The notes under the pieces: generated by a model
The model's input: only the letters and a program-made list of their open reading frames with translations
Database searches by the model: none
Told to the model about the DNA's origin: nothing
Shown: one piece after another, positions 33,312 through 43,450 of the stretch
Position numbering within the stretch: position 1 is the stretch's first letter
Layout of the letters: every line of letters begins with the position of its first letter
Made by a program: the position numbers and the translations under genes
Source: Mesostigma viride
Lineage: Eukaryota > Streptophyta > Mesostigmatophyceae > Mesostigmatales > Mesostigmataceae
Length of the DNA stretch: 64,000 nucleotides
NCBI GenBank assembly: GCA_009746045.1
Contig: RPFO01000106.1
Span: forward strand, 1,852,211-1,916,210
Direction: 5' to 3'

Positions 33312-33596
33312 TTAAGACGTCCTATGCACCTCATGACTAAAGATGGGGTGGGAACTACAGCATCCAAGACAGAGTTGCATACAAGGCAGCTTGAGAGCAG
33401 ACTGAAAGCAATCACCAATCAGCCAACTGATGTGCCCAAGCTTGGCAGGGCCCCAGCAACAAAAATCACTCCCCGCATCCATCCAGGTGGCACTACCATG
33501 CAAGGTAATGTGGGCATTAGGATCGAAGGAGCCCAAGACAAGGTTGCACAAGTAGGGCAGCGTAAGGGTATGCTGGATGAGGCCATCAGTCATCAA
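33312..33596 (-). pseudogene. Possible retropepsin remnant in the LTR element
   Basis: The frame reads NAHITLHGSATWMDAGSDFC, resembling a retropepsin around its catalytic D-[ST]-G, but here DAG. It lies upstream of the RT remnant, as expected in gypsy elements. The match is short and the frame is not continuous with its neighbours. Confidence 0.3.
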
Positions 33597-36498
33597 ACAG
33601 ATACACCCTCAGCTTGGCAGGGCCCTAGCAAGTAGACTGAACCATGTCCCCCTAGTCAAAGCATGGAAAGTAGTATCCATGTCCGTGGACCACGTAGACT
33701 GCCAAATGGTATTAATGTCAGTGTACCACGGATACTGATGCACATGAGGCAGGTTGTAAGGGTGGTAGAGGGCTGAATGGGTCCCCCAACTAACCCACAC
33801 CTCTAAGCCATGTGAGCCCCCGCCCAGCACCAAGTAGTCCAACTCCTCAATTAAGAGTCAACGGAGTGGGCATCATTGTCATCACTGTCATGCCAAAGAT
33901 TCCATCCTGCCCCACAGTTGTAGCTCCGTTGATCCCGCCCATCATCCAACCAACAAGGACATCCTACCCACGCAAACATGATGCCAGACCCCCCGTGCAA
34001 GCAGTCCCATTCATACAACCATCATGCTGTGCAAGCAATCAGCTCAAGGGCGGATGGTGTACTATCAAGACAACAAGCCATCCTGGCACCATGCAAGCAA
34101 GAATAAGTCCATAGCAGGGCAAAGCAAGGGTAGGAGGTTACTCATCTGCACAAGGCTGGCTTGATGTCCACCAGCAGGCAGGACCCAGCACTGCGTCAGG
34201 AGCAGGCACCAGCATTACAGATACTCGTCACTTGGGCGTCCCCAAGTCACCAGAGTCGCCAGCGGCCACCATGCAGTGCTTGCAGTCGCCACCACGAGTG
34301 CTCTCAGGCCCCACCATGAGTGCTGGTAGTCGCCACCAGGAGTGCTGGCGCTCGTCACCATGAGTGCTTGCAGTTGCCACCAACAGCACTAGTCCACTAC
34401 CAGGGTACTCTCCAACGTAGCCTCCATGCACCATGCCCGCCATAGACATGTTTCCAATCCCCCACTGGCCTCAAGCCCCCAAGAGGCTACTGCCACCACG
34501 CCCAATCAGCGTTGGACCACCCCCACATGTGGGTATCCAACACAGCTGTTGCCTGACTGTACAACCAAGACTAGCTGCTTGCGCCGATCACGCTATGGGG
34601 AAGTGACTAAGCTGCTTTATGGAGGCCTGGGACGGACACCAATGAGCCTGGCTCCAGAAGCTGCTTGGAAGAAGGACCACATGCTGTCAACTGCCCGGAC
34701 TAAACGTCAATCAGGCTGCAGGAAGGAGCCAGCACTCTTCACTATGGCACTCAGAAAACTGCCTAGTAGGCAAGCCACAGACTGCCAACCTATTAAGATA
34801 GCAGACTCGAACAGGGCTACTACCAAGTGCCAGGTAGCCAGAACTCCTAAGCCGGAGGAACACAAGGGCCTGAGGTTGTCCAACAGCCAGCAGAATTGCC
34901 CAAAAATCGAAAAAATGGGCCTAAAAACGCCTTGACCAGTGTCAAAAATTCTGATCTGAGAACTATATCAGATATATTCACAGATAAGAACTATGACAGC
35001 AGCCCTGGTGTCCATACTTGCTGTCCTAGTGCACCTCCTAGGCCCAACAGGGACCATCTGCCAACAAGCAGTGGTAACCATCCTGTCCTGGGAGAAGTAA
35101 ATGCGTGGTCACAATGGTCTGGCGCAGGTAAGGGCCCCAACTGGCAAGTGACCCACACCCCACTTGTAAAGGGACATTGTCAAGCAAGTGGTCCACCCCC
35201 TCTGGGAACATGTGTCAAAGGACACCGTCTAGCAAGTGGGCAACCCATGCAAGAGACACCTGGCAACTCATGGGTGCACGTGTGATACCCTCTAGGGGAC
35301 AACCCACTGCAGGTATCCCGATGTCCCCTGATGTGGTGGCATCTACCATGCCATATGCCTCCATGATAGCATCTGGCACCCTTTTGGCAGACCTGGGATA
35401 TCCACTCCCCCGCAGAAATTTTCTCAGGGTAACTAGACACAGCTGTCCAAGTATGATAGTGGAAACCCCGTAAATGCTGTTGTTCTGCCCTGGCATGTGT
35501 GATGCCGTCTGGAAATTACATTGCAGACATCCAGGATGTCCACTCCCCCGCAAAAAATTGCTCAGGGTAACCAGACGTAGCTGCCACCAATCTGGACAAC
35601 TCCTAGGGAGCTCGCCCTACCCATAGTACCATGATGATAGTGGGAACAACACAAATGCCGTTGTTCTCCTCCCCACCAAAACCAAACCACCATACACGTG
35701 GGAGGAACCAAAGCTCAACCTAGAACGCCTCCACTGTCATGATGCTCAACAAGAAAAGGAAGAGTTTCCCCCACAACTGAAACAAATGTTTGGCGACGCG
35801 TGAATTAAGGACGTGCCACAGTCCTTAAACAGCAAGGGTAGGCTGCCCATGCACCGAAGAAAAGGATCCTGAAAGATTGTCAAGTGAGTGCAAAAGGAAC
35901 CTTGCGTAAAAAAGGCAGCCATGAATCCCTACTGTCCGCTCATCCGGAGCCACCCTCAAAAGACACGAGGTGTAACCTGAGCCACACCGTAAAAATGTCG
36001 TCAAAGAAAAGCAGCACCGGGAAAAAAAAACAACCTTAGACGGCGACGTCGTCAGGCGGTCGCGGTGGTGGTCGTGCGTGCAGCCGCAACCCGGAAACCG
36101 GGTGATAGGTGCCGTCGGCAGCAACATTGCGTCGGCTCAGCCATAACCCGTAGCGCCATGTCGGCCTGGCCGAAAACAGAGCCTGCAGGGAAAAAAGACA
36201 GCTCCTAGCAGGATTCTGGAGCCGGACCTGCTGAGCTACTGGCCCAACACTCCGCATGGCCCTGCTCGAAACGTAGCAACACTTGCGTAATGCTAATATA
36301 TAAAGATGTTTGGAGCTAGGCAGAGACTGCGGCGTCAGCAGCCACGACAGACAGGGCGGTGGTCGGACTTCAGCACGATGCGGCCAGCCAGCCGAAAGCC
36401 CGTAAGTAAGGACGCTTGTCAATGAAATATTGCACGAATTTAAAGAAAGGGACGGTGACTTAGTGGTGCGTTAATAATGGCTTATGCAACACCCTTTT

Positions 36499-36732
36499 CT
36501 AGGGAGAGGTGAAGGAGAAGAAGGTCGCCCACACCTGGTTCCGTAGGGATGAAGGTGATTGTGTAACCCGCCTCACTTCAGTCATAGAAGTACGATTGAA
36601 ATTAAGTTGACGCCGTGGAGTATGAGTAGTTGTCTCAGCACCTTCCCTAGCAATGGGTTCCAGAGATGATGACGGATCTCCCAAACCTTGATTAGTAGGG
36701 GGTAAAGGTGATTGTGTCTTCGAACTACTCAT
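36499..36732 (-). CDS. Possible gag start of the LTR element, 77 aa
   Basis: First ATG frame after the putative primer-binding site, about 226 bp inside the 5' LTR. It is Ser/Pro/Thr-rich (MSSSKTQSPLPPTNQGLGDP) with no zinc knuckle. A gag role is inferred from position only. Confidence 0.3.
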   Translation of the reverse strand: MSSSKTQSPLPPTNQGLGDPSSSLEPIAREGAETTTHTPRRQLNFNRTSMTEVRRVTQSPSSLRNQVWATFFSFTSP

Positions 36733-36958
36733 ACTTCCACATGGAGTCGCGATCGTCTGCCTAGTAGAGACAACGGTTACGGCTGACTTCTAGTGTTACA
36801 GAGCAAGACAGTCACATCAGGATGTGTCTCAGTCTGTAACACCGTAAGTTTTCCGCAACTCTATGAATCTTCTCGGATGACAGACATCTGATCAACGTTG
36901 TACTACCCGGAAGGTTGCGACTTCAAGAGAAACACCAAAGTAGAGACCCCGATACCAA

Positions 36959-37738
36959 TGTAACGACTAAAAATGATCATCAACATCATCCACAGTCCAA
37001 TATGAAAGATCTTTTACCTGGGTTGCTTTCCTGAGTCGCAGAACTTCAAGTATCCGAGCAACGTTGAGATGGAAATTCCACAGCACGTGATTTAGGGAAT
37101 CACAACCCCTTGTAGACACAAAGACAAGCTCGTGTATAGACGACCTCTGTGGAACTGAAGGACGTCTATAGCCAAGGGGCTCTTATGGATTGGACAACAA
37201 AGCCAAGCTTTATTATACCATGGTGAATCAAAACCAACGTAGCAACAATGGCGACCCCACGTCCTTGATATCGACGTGCTTGTCGAACTTGCTCCAACCT
37301 TAGCCTGAAGAGAACCAATCAGAACCATGGGATTCTATACAAGATCTTCGTATCCATCCTAGTCACACAGAACAGAACAACACCACACACAGCCTGGCAG
37401 AATCTTTCCATGAGATCCTAAATCTGTCGTAAGCACTGAAGTCCCAAAGGAGCATTTAAGACTCAATAGTACCAACTAACAAACTACAACCCCACGTGGA
37501 TCAGGCCACGACCAATGAGGGCTCCTATCAGTAGTATCAGCCAACAAACTACAACCCTACGTGGATCAGGCCACGACCAATGAGGGTTCCTATCAGTTGG
37601 TTGACAAAGTATCAGCTCCAAGTACCGTCGTCTTAGAAACCTCATAACTTTCTCAATACTGATCCAAAAGTCCTCAAATAAAAGCCAAACATTCACAAAA
37701 CAAAGGATGTAACAACAAAGTCATTTTTGCTTGTTACA
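36959..37738 (-). repeat. LTR, right copy (5' LTR of the element)
   Basis: Same length as the left LTR and nearly identical to it. Followed outside by AGTGC, the TSD. Confidence 0.93.
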
Positions 37739-37853
37739 AGTGCGCTCGACAAAGAAACCCGGCGCCTGGTTTTCAGGAAAGGTGCGCGCTCACCGTTAGA
37801 CTTATGAGACATAGATATTGGTCCAGCGCTTTAAGGCTTTCATCCCGGAGTGA

Positions 37854-38533
37854 AGCCCAGCTCCTCGACCTCGACCAACGCCTTCAAGCCACCGCCACCG
37901 CCCTTAAGAGCTTGCATGACACCGCCGGCCTCACCGCCCAAGCGGTGCAGGAAATCGCTGCCCAGCCGGCACCTGCTGGCCCGGCCAGTGATGTTCCCTC
38001 CACCTGGGCGGACTTGCTTAAGCATCATACCACCTCCACCACCTCCACCATCGCGGCACAACTCAAGCAACAAGCCCTCGACCTTCGCGAGGCGGCCGAG
38101 ATCGACAAGCGCAGCCACAACGTCATCGTCAAGCACCTCGACCAGCCGGCAGGTGAGACCCCGACGAGCCTTCTCACGGCACTTAAGCGTGACATTCTTG
38201 CCCCCATGCAACTCACTGGTGAGCTGCCGGACATGTCGGCGGTCCGCCTCCCCCGCGCGCGGGGTAAGGCTGGCCCGGCACCCGTGCTTCTCACCTTTAA
38301 GTCCATGGGGGACAAGCTGGCGTTCCTTAAATGCCGCAAGAAGCTCTCGGCGACTCGCTTCACGCTGGACGACGACTTGACCCTGGCCCAGCAACAGCGG
38401 CGACGCGAGCTATGGCCGACCTACCTTCAGTTCCGGCAGCGCGCAGGGGGAAAGCTAGCCGGTGTACTGGAGGGGGGCGGTCATCCACGTTGACCACAAG
38501 CCATGGCAGGCCCCCCCTGCCACCCCAGACTAG
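37854..38533 (+). CDS. LINE ORF1-type RNA-binding/coiled-coil protein, 5'-truncated, one frameshift
   Basis: One frame is open to 38493. N-terminal heptad-like stretches (LLDLDQRLQATATALKSLHD) suggest a coiled coil. They are followed by an RRM/CTD-like section with VIVKHLDQPAGETPTSLL, VLLTFKSMGDKLAFLKCRKK and LDDDLTLAQQQRRREL, the layout of L1-type ORF1 proteins. Near 38470 the homologous end (ending HKPWQAPPATPD before TAG at 38531) continues in another frame, so a frameshift interrupts the C-terminus. No native start is present because of the truncation. It is likely a nucleic-acid chaperone that coats LINE RNA. Confidence 0.75.
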
Positions 38534-39024
38534 GGAACCTATACCAGCAGTGTAGATTAGTCAGGCCTAGCCTAGCATGTGGCCCACGCGCATGTGCGCC
38601 CATAATGGCCCCCATGGATGCTGCTTTCACTATTTAGCCGCGCCCAGCCTACAACGGGACCTCCCATGGATGATGCATTAAGAATTTAGCCATGCCATGC
38701 CTATGCAGGGAGTTACTCTCTGCTGAGATGCCATGTGTACACCAGCTATAGCCTAGCCACATATACCTTCCACCCCATATGTCATGCAGGCCTTCTAGGC
38801 CCTCTCCTCAAGCCCCCCCTGGGTGCCTGTGCTTGTTAAGGAGGCATGAACCATCATGGTGGTGCAGGTGCACCTTGTGCACCCAGAGCAGGTGATAGTT
38901 GTACATCCTCCACCTGCAGGTTGTAGCCCTGATTGTATTACAAACCCATAGATGCCCCTTTCTCAGGGCTATGTGTTACATATGCTCCCAACGGAGCTAT
39001 GATTTTAATTAATTAATTAATTAA
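37854..39024 (+). mobile_element. ORF1-only LINE-derived element, copy H, with 11-bp TSD
   Basis: Direct repeats TCCCGGAGTGA at 37843-37853 and 39025-39035 bracket the element. It starts inside ORF1, has a 3' UTR of about 490 bp, ends with ctcccaacggagctatg and a (TTAA)n tail, and has no ORF2. The same layout occurs in copy D (13131-13785). The end resembles the 3' end of the RT-encoding LINEs, so their machinery may mobilise it, in the manner of mammalian HAL1 elements. Confidence 0.85.
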
Positions 39025-39035
39025 TCCCGGAGTGA

Positions 39036-39407
39036 GGTACTTGTGGACGTACCAACGCACATATACGTAATACGGTACCTACCTAACTATGCCCGCGGTA
39101 CATAATTTACAGGACATGTGGCGAAACTTAAAGTGATCTAGGTGGCGTCAGATACAAGTCCTGACTGTGCCGACTACCTCCCTAGCGAATAGTGCCAGGT
39201 GTCACACAGCCAAGGTGCACTCCGTTTCACCCCGACGGACCCATTTTGGCAAAGGTGTACGCTCAGCCATTTTTCACTTTGGCTGGTGACGGACGGCGCT
39301 GGACGGCACAAAAAGGTGTGAGCTCAAGTAGCAAAATAGGGGGGTATGTCCCCCCCTCTTTATTCTTTATTTATTATTTTACTCAAGGTAGCTTCAAGGC
39401 GCACACC
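39036..39407. other. Flank between the ORF1-only element and the protease gene
   Basis: No gene. Two related strings, caaaggtgtacgctcagcca (39249) and aaaaaggtgtgagctcaag (39309), echo 29566 and 37779. The minus-strand protease terminates at 39408, so its 3' UTR lies here. Confidence 0.45.
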
Positions 39408-42400
39408 CTAGGAGAGTGTCGTGTACAGCTTGCGGGCCCTCGTCTTGCCGCTGCCCGTCGCGAGCACCACACGGCGCTGACTCAGCACATCCAGCCCTAC
39501 GAGCGCGGCCGGGCCAAGATACGGCCGCGTGCCATCCCCCAACAGCTGCGAGAACACCGGCAAATCCGCTACCGCGACCTGGACGGTGTCCCACGGCTTC
39601 CACCCCGGCGGGGGGAGCTTGAACGTGAGGTCCCTCCCCCCCGCAGGGTCCCTGACCGCGTCTCCGACATACGACAGTTGTAGTGGGTGCGTCGGCAGCG
39701 GCAGCGGCCGCCCGTCCACCCCGACAGAGAACAGCTTGGGCGCTTTATCCCACGACTTGTCCCCCTTGGGGGGCAGTCCCAGCAGCGCCGCAGCGGCCCA
39801 GTTCACGGCCGAGAACGAGGCCCCGCAGTCAAGGATGCCGACAAGAGGCTGAATGGAGGTGGTCCCATCGGGGCGGCCGCGCGCGCCCGCCGCGCTGACA
39901 GCTGGCGCGGTCACGCGGATGCCCAGCAGGCCCGTCTCGTTGAGCACGGCGGCAGGGACCTCGATCAGCCCGTCCGCCGCGGCCGCCTCTACGCCCTGGC
40001 CAGGGACCCAGAACCGGAGCCTATCTTTGGGGAAGTCAAGGTCCGTGTCGAACATGGACAGGAGCTCCATGCCGAGCATGCCTTCTACGGGGTCGTGGTC
40101 CGGGTCCAGGTGCTCCTGGGGGAAGTCGGTCACGACTGCAGTGAGCTGAGGAAGCGGCAGCTCGCGCGCGCCCGGCTGGGCAAAGGTGCCGCAGCAGAGC
40201 GACGCGCCTGTCAGGGGGATGATGTCGCCCTGGGCCACGGCGCCGCCGGCGCCGAGGCCAGAGACCTTTTTACCGTTCAAGTCGACGGCCAGGCCGAGCG
40301 TGGACCGCAGGTGGGGAGTGATGAGCTCGCCCGTGAGGCCTGAGTCGACCTGAGGGAGTGCCAGGGACGAGGGAGGGGCATGAAGAGAAAGGGACCATTA
40401 AGAGGAGGGAGAGGGCATCGAAGGGGGGGGCGTGGACGGGGGGCCCGCATGAAGACAAGGGGCATGGAAGGGGGACGGTTAGTGGATGGATGGATATGAT
40501 CGAGGGGACATACTCGGCAGCATGGTGTAAATGTGCCAATAGGTGCGCCTCACACGGGTGCCACCAGCTGTCAAAGCAGGCAACTTAAAACTAAAAGGCA
40601 CATACTGTGCCGAGAGAAGAAACCACTGCGAATCTCTTGAAAAAATATTTAGTAGTATATATAGTAGTATATATATTCATTCAATGAGAATGAGTGTCCC
40701 ATGCCGGCTGTAGTTGTTTTGTCGTGGTATCTCTTGTTACAGTGTTACAGCGTTGGCTTTCTTTATTTTTACGTGGGTGCCTTTACTCTGATGTAAGTAA
40801 TTATATTTTTTAATATATATTCATTGAGAATGATAAGTTACAGAGGTGAGAATGGCATGCAACAGAAGGAAATCAAACCCCGAAAAGGAGAACCCTCAAG
40901 ACAATAATAAGAATCCGACACGGGCATGCAAGGATCAAGCCTGGCAGCACAAGGTACATGCAACTCACGACAACACCAATCTACGACACGCAGCAACACC
41001 TCTGCGGGCCCACCAGGCCGGGGAAGTGACCTACACTGCCTAGGTCGCAACAAAGTCGGCCCGGACGCGGCGAAATTACACATCAGCCACCGTGCGAGTG
41101 AGGGCGAGGGACAGGCGCTGCCGCCAATACGATATATATAAGATACTTATATAAATACAAGATACCACTACTTGAATTGCAAGCATATGTAGTCTATGTA
41201 ACGTCAAAGTCGATGCGAACCCAACCCAAGGCTTCACGAGGGCAGCCCCTTCTCTCTGCGCGTGAGGGCCCGCGAGGAGTAGGGGGCGTGGCGAGAGGCC
41301 AGGACACCCAGTGGCGTGAACCGTTCTCCAAGTGCACGTTGCATCCCTGACATACAGATAGGATCGATGATGTGAAACCGTACCGAGTAGGTGGCCTACG
41401 ATAGCTAGGGCTGGCTAGTGGAAGGCAAGGCAAGCATGCATGGTTTGCACAATTGGTGGCACAATGGGTAATCCCAAAGGGTGGAAAAACACTAACAATA
41501 CAAGTTGAATCTGCCGCAACTGTGGTAATAATAATTATCTTCCACGGGCTGTACCACATGTCAAGCCATTTCAGTCAACCTAACCTTGCTTAGGAACTTA
41601 TAAATGGAAGGTGCCCATGTCACCCTGAGCACACTTTCTGGGGACACGCGGCGAAACGGCCTGCCAGCTGGCAGTTATGGAGGGATGCTGCCTAAAATAT
41701 TGCTAGGGAGGATGCACTTTGACTAAATAGCCTGCTCTCTACTTCGGTAGCTGGTGACTCGATCGTGTGCGTGCACTAGAAAGGCATTGTGCAATTAAGT
41801 CTTAGCGTGGTGCATTCATGATCAAGGCATACTGACAAAACAGAAAGACAACGCTACCCTAGTAGGCAAACGATACCAAAAGACATGAAGTCACAAGGAA
41901 ATGGGGATCGCTCATTTGGGGCTAGGAAGGGAGGAGGACATATATATATTCATTGAGAATGGTAAATTACGGAGGTGAGATTGGCATGCAACATAAGGAA
42001 AACCCCAAAAAGAAGAAGAACCCTGAAGAAATTAATAGTAATCGGACACGGACATCCAAGGATCACGCCAGCTGCACAAGGTACAACTAACTACATCACA
42101 AAACTACGGCACGCAGCAACATCGCTGCCGGCCCACCATGCAGGCCTGGGAGGGATCTAGACCGCATGGGTCGCGACAAAGTCGGCCCGGGTGCGGCGGA
42201 ATAACACATCAGCCACGGTGCGAGTGAGGGCGAGTGACAGGCGCTGCCTACATATATGCTCATCTCACCTCCGTAATCTATCATTCTCAATGAATATATA
42301 TATGCTCCGCAGCCGAGACGGCAAGGCGACAGGTATCCCGTACGTACCATGAAGTCGAAAGGTCCTTTGCCTTGAATTGTTAATTGGACAAGGATATAGT

Positions 42401-42860
42401 CACGGCCTGCCCCGCCCTTAGGGAGCCTTAACCGGCGCATCGGGACATCGGCCAGAGGGACCGCGCCTGCCTGCACCACCGCACGTGCGCCCGGTACATT
42501 TAGGAGGGCACCTGGGACCTGCAGAAAAGGCAAAGTTCCCAACGCGCACAGAACGTCTCGGCGTCCGGGTTCATGCGCGGCACGGACGACACAAGTGCGC
42601 GAAATTGCTGTCGCGGCCCGGCCGCGACGGCAACGACGGGATTGGCATTTGGGATCGAAGCCAAGGAACCCGACATCCCCCAACCATGGCGACGAGCTTA
42701 TGCTTGGACGCTGCCTTTCTGCTTGCGTCAGGCTACGAAGGCACGTCAGCCGGTCAATTTCCCGGTTCGATGCGATACGGCTGCTGATGGCATGGGCAAC
42801 GGACACCATGGTCGCAACGCGTCGCTGGCGCAACTGCTCGTCCAGCGGGCACACAAGCAT
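39408..42860 (-). CDS. Plastid-targeted aspartic protease with two retropepsin-like domains, 2 exons
   Basis: Exons: 42860-42348 and 40349-39408, joined as FDFM/VDSG in phase 0; 484 aa from the first ATG, or 467 from ATG 42809. The N-terminus suits a plastid transit peptide, and residues about 99-114 (PGRRDVLCALGTLPFL) look like a twin-arginine thylakoid signal. Domain 1 starts with the D-S-G triad at residues 173-175 and closes with VEGMLGMELL near 262. Domain 2 has D-C-G-A-S at 345-349 and closes with ALVGLDVL near 455. Two retropepsin halves in one chain could form an internal dimer. A DCG triad is unusual and may leave the second half impaired. The intron of about 2 kb holds MITEs. The clan AA fold is clear; function and substrate are unknown. 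Confidence 0.75.
40808..41130 (+). mobile_element. MITE-like element, copy 1 (right end missing)
   Basis: Starts tatattcattgagaatgata and shares most of its interior with copy 2, for example caacaaagtcggcccgga and tcagccaccgtgcgagtgag. It stops before the right inverted repeat. A further partial left end lies near 40667. It lies in the protease intron. Confidence 0.7.
41939..42304 (+). mobile_element. MITE copy 2 with long terminal inverted repeats
   Basis: 366 bp. The left end CATATATATATTCATTGAGA continues through attacggaggtgag. The right end, read on the other strand, gives the same series for about 45-50 bp with only a few mismatches. There is no coding capacity beyond chance. It ends 43 bp from the protease exon 1 donor (42347/42346). 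A TA target duplication cannot be fixed in the AT-rich ends. Confidence 0.85.
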
Positions 42861-43450
42861 GCACTGGGCAAACGCGCTCGCGAGGACTTGGTCCGAGACC
42901 TTGTTGGGATGATTTCACAGCAAAAGGTTGTCTGGTGGTTAGTAGATCACAGGAGGTTTCTGCACTGTTATGGCCACCCGCAATGCACTGGATGAAAAGT
43001 GAGAAACGTGACATGCCGGAAGAAATATCCTAACAGGACAGGGAGATCTGGACGCAGAAGCCACGCAGATCGGCCTTGTATCGGGCAAGTAAAACTTCCT
43101 ACGGATGACACGTGGCCGCCATCGCTCTACAAAGCTAGCGAATGTGGCATTCTAACCTGGCCTCTGTCACGCAGAAGTGCCCAAGACCACGCAATTCAGC
43201 GTCCATGGCAGCGTTTATTTCTTTTCCCCTACAACAGGCAGGGCCGGGGAGACATGGGCGGCATGTTAACCTGGTGTTTGGTAAGCTTACACTACATTTA
43301 ACTCCTGACACTACATTTATTCACGGCAAGGGTTTGAATTTCCGCCATGGAGTTTAGCGTCAAATTGTTCCCAGACGTCCTATTCTTGTTGGGCTTGGCC
43401 CACGCACGAGAAGTTTTCGAGTTCACGCGGCCGTCATAACTGATATTTCC
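42861..43450. promoter_or_regulatory. Divergent intergenic region between the protease and TCAIM-like genes
   Basis: 590 bp between two ATGs pointing away from each other. No coding sequence is recognised and no TATA box is evident. It must hold both promoters if the first exons are placed correctly. Confidence 0.55.

Larger units (their letters stand above)
29629..37738 (-). mobile_element. Complete LTR retrotransposon, probably non-autonomous
   Basis: Two 780-bp LTRs (29629-30408 and 36959-37738) begin TGTAACGAC and end GTTACA. The element is bounded by a 5-bp TSD, AGTGC, at 29624-29628 and 37739-37743. Orientation is minus: next to the left LTR the reverse complement reads GAGGGGGAGATA (a polypurine tract), and next to the right LTR it reads TTGGTATCGGGG (a possible primer-binding site starting TGGTATC). 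By eye the LTRs differ at about two positions near 29812 and 29831, so insertion is recent. The interior nevertheless has no long intact polyprotein, only fragments of protease-like and Ty3/gypsy-like RT sequence. This combination fits a young element moved in trans. Confidence 0.9.

Noticed and set aside
37804-38493. Treating the 229-codon ORF as a host gene
   Set aside because: A TSD at 37843-37853 and 39025-39035 shows that the sequence from 37854 on is a mobile element; the start codon lies in the target DNA.
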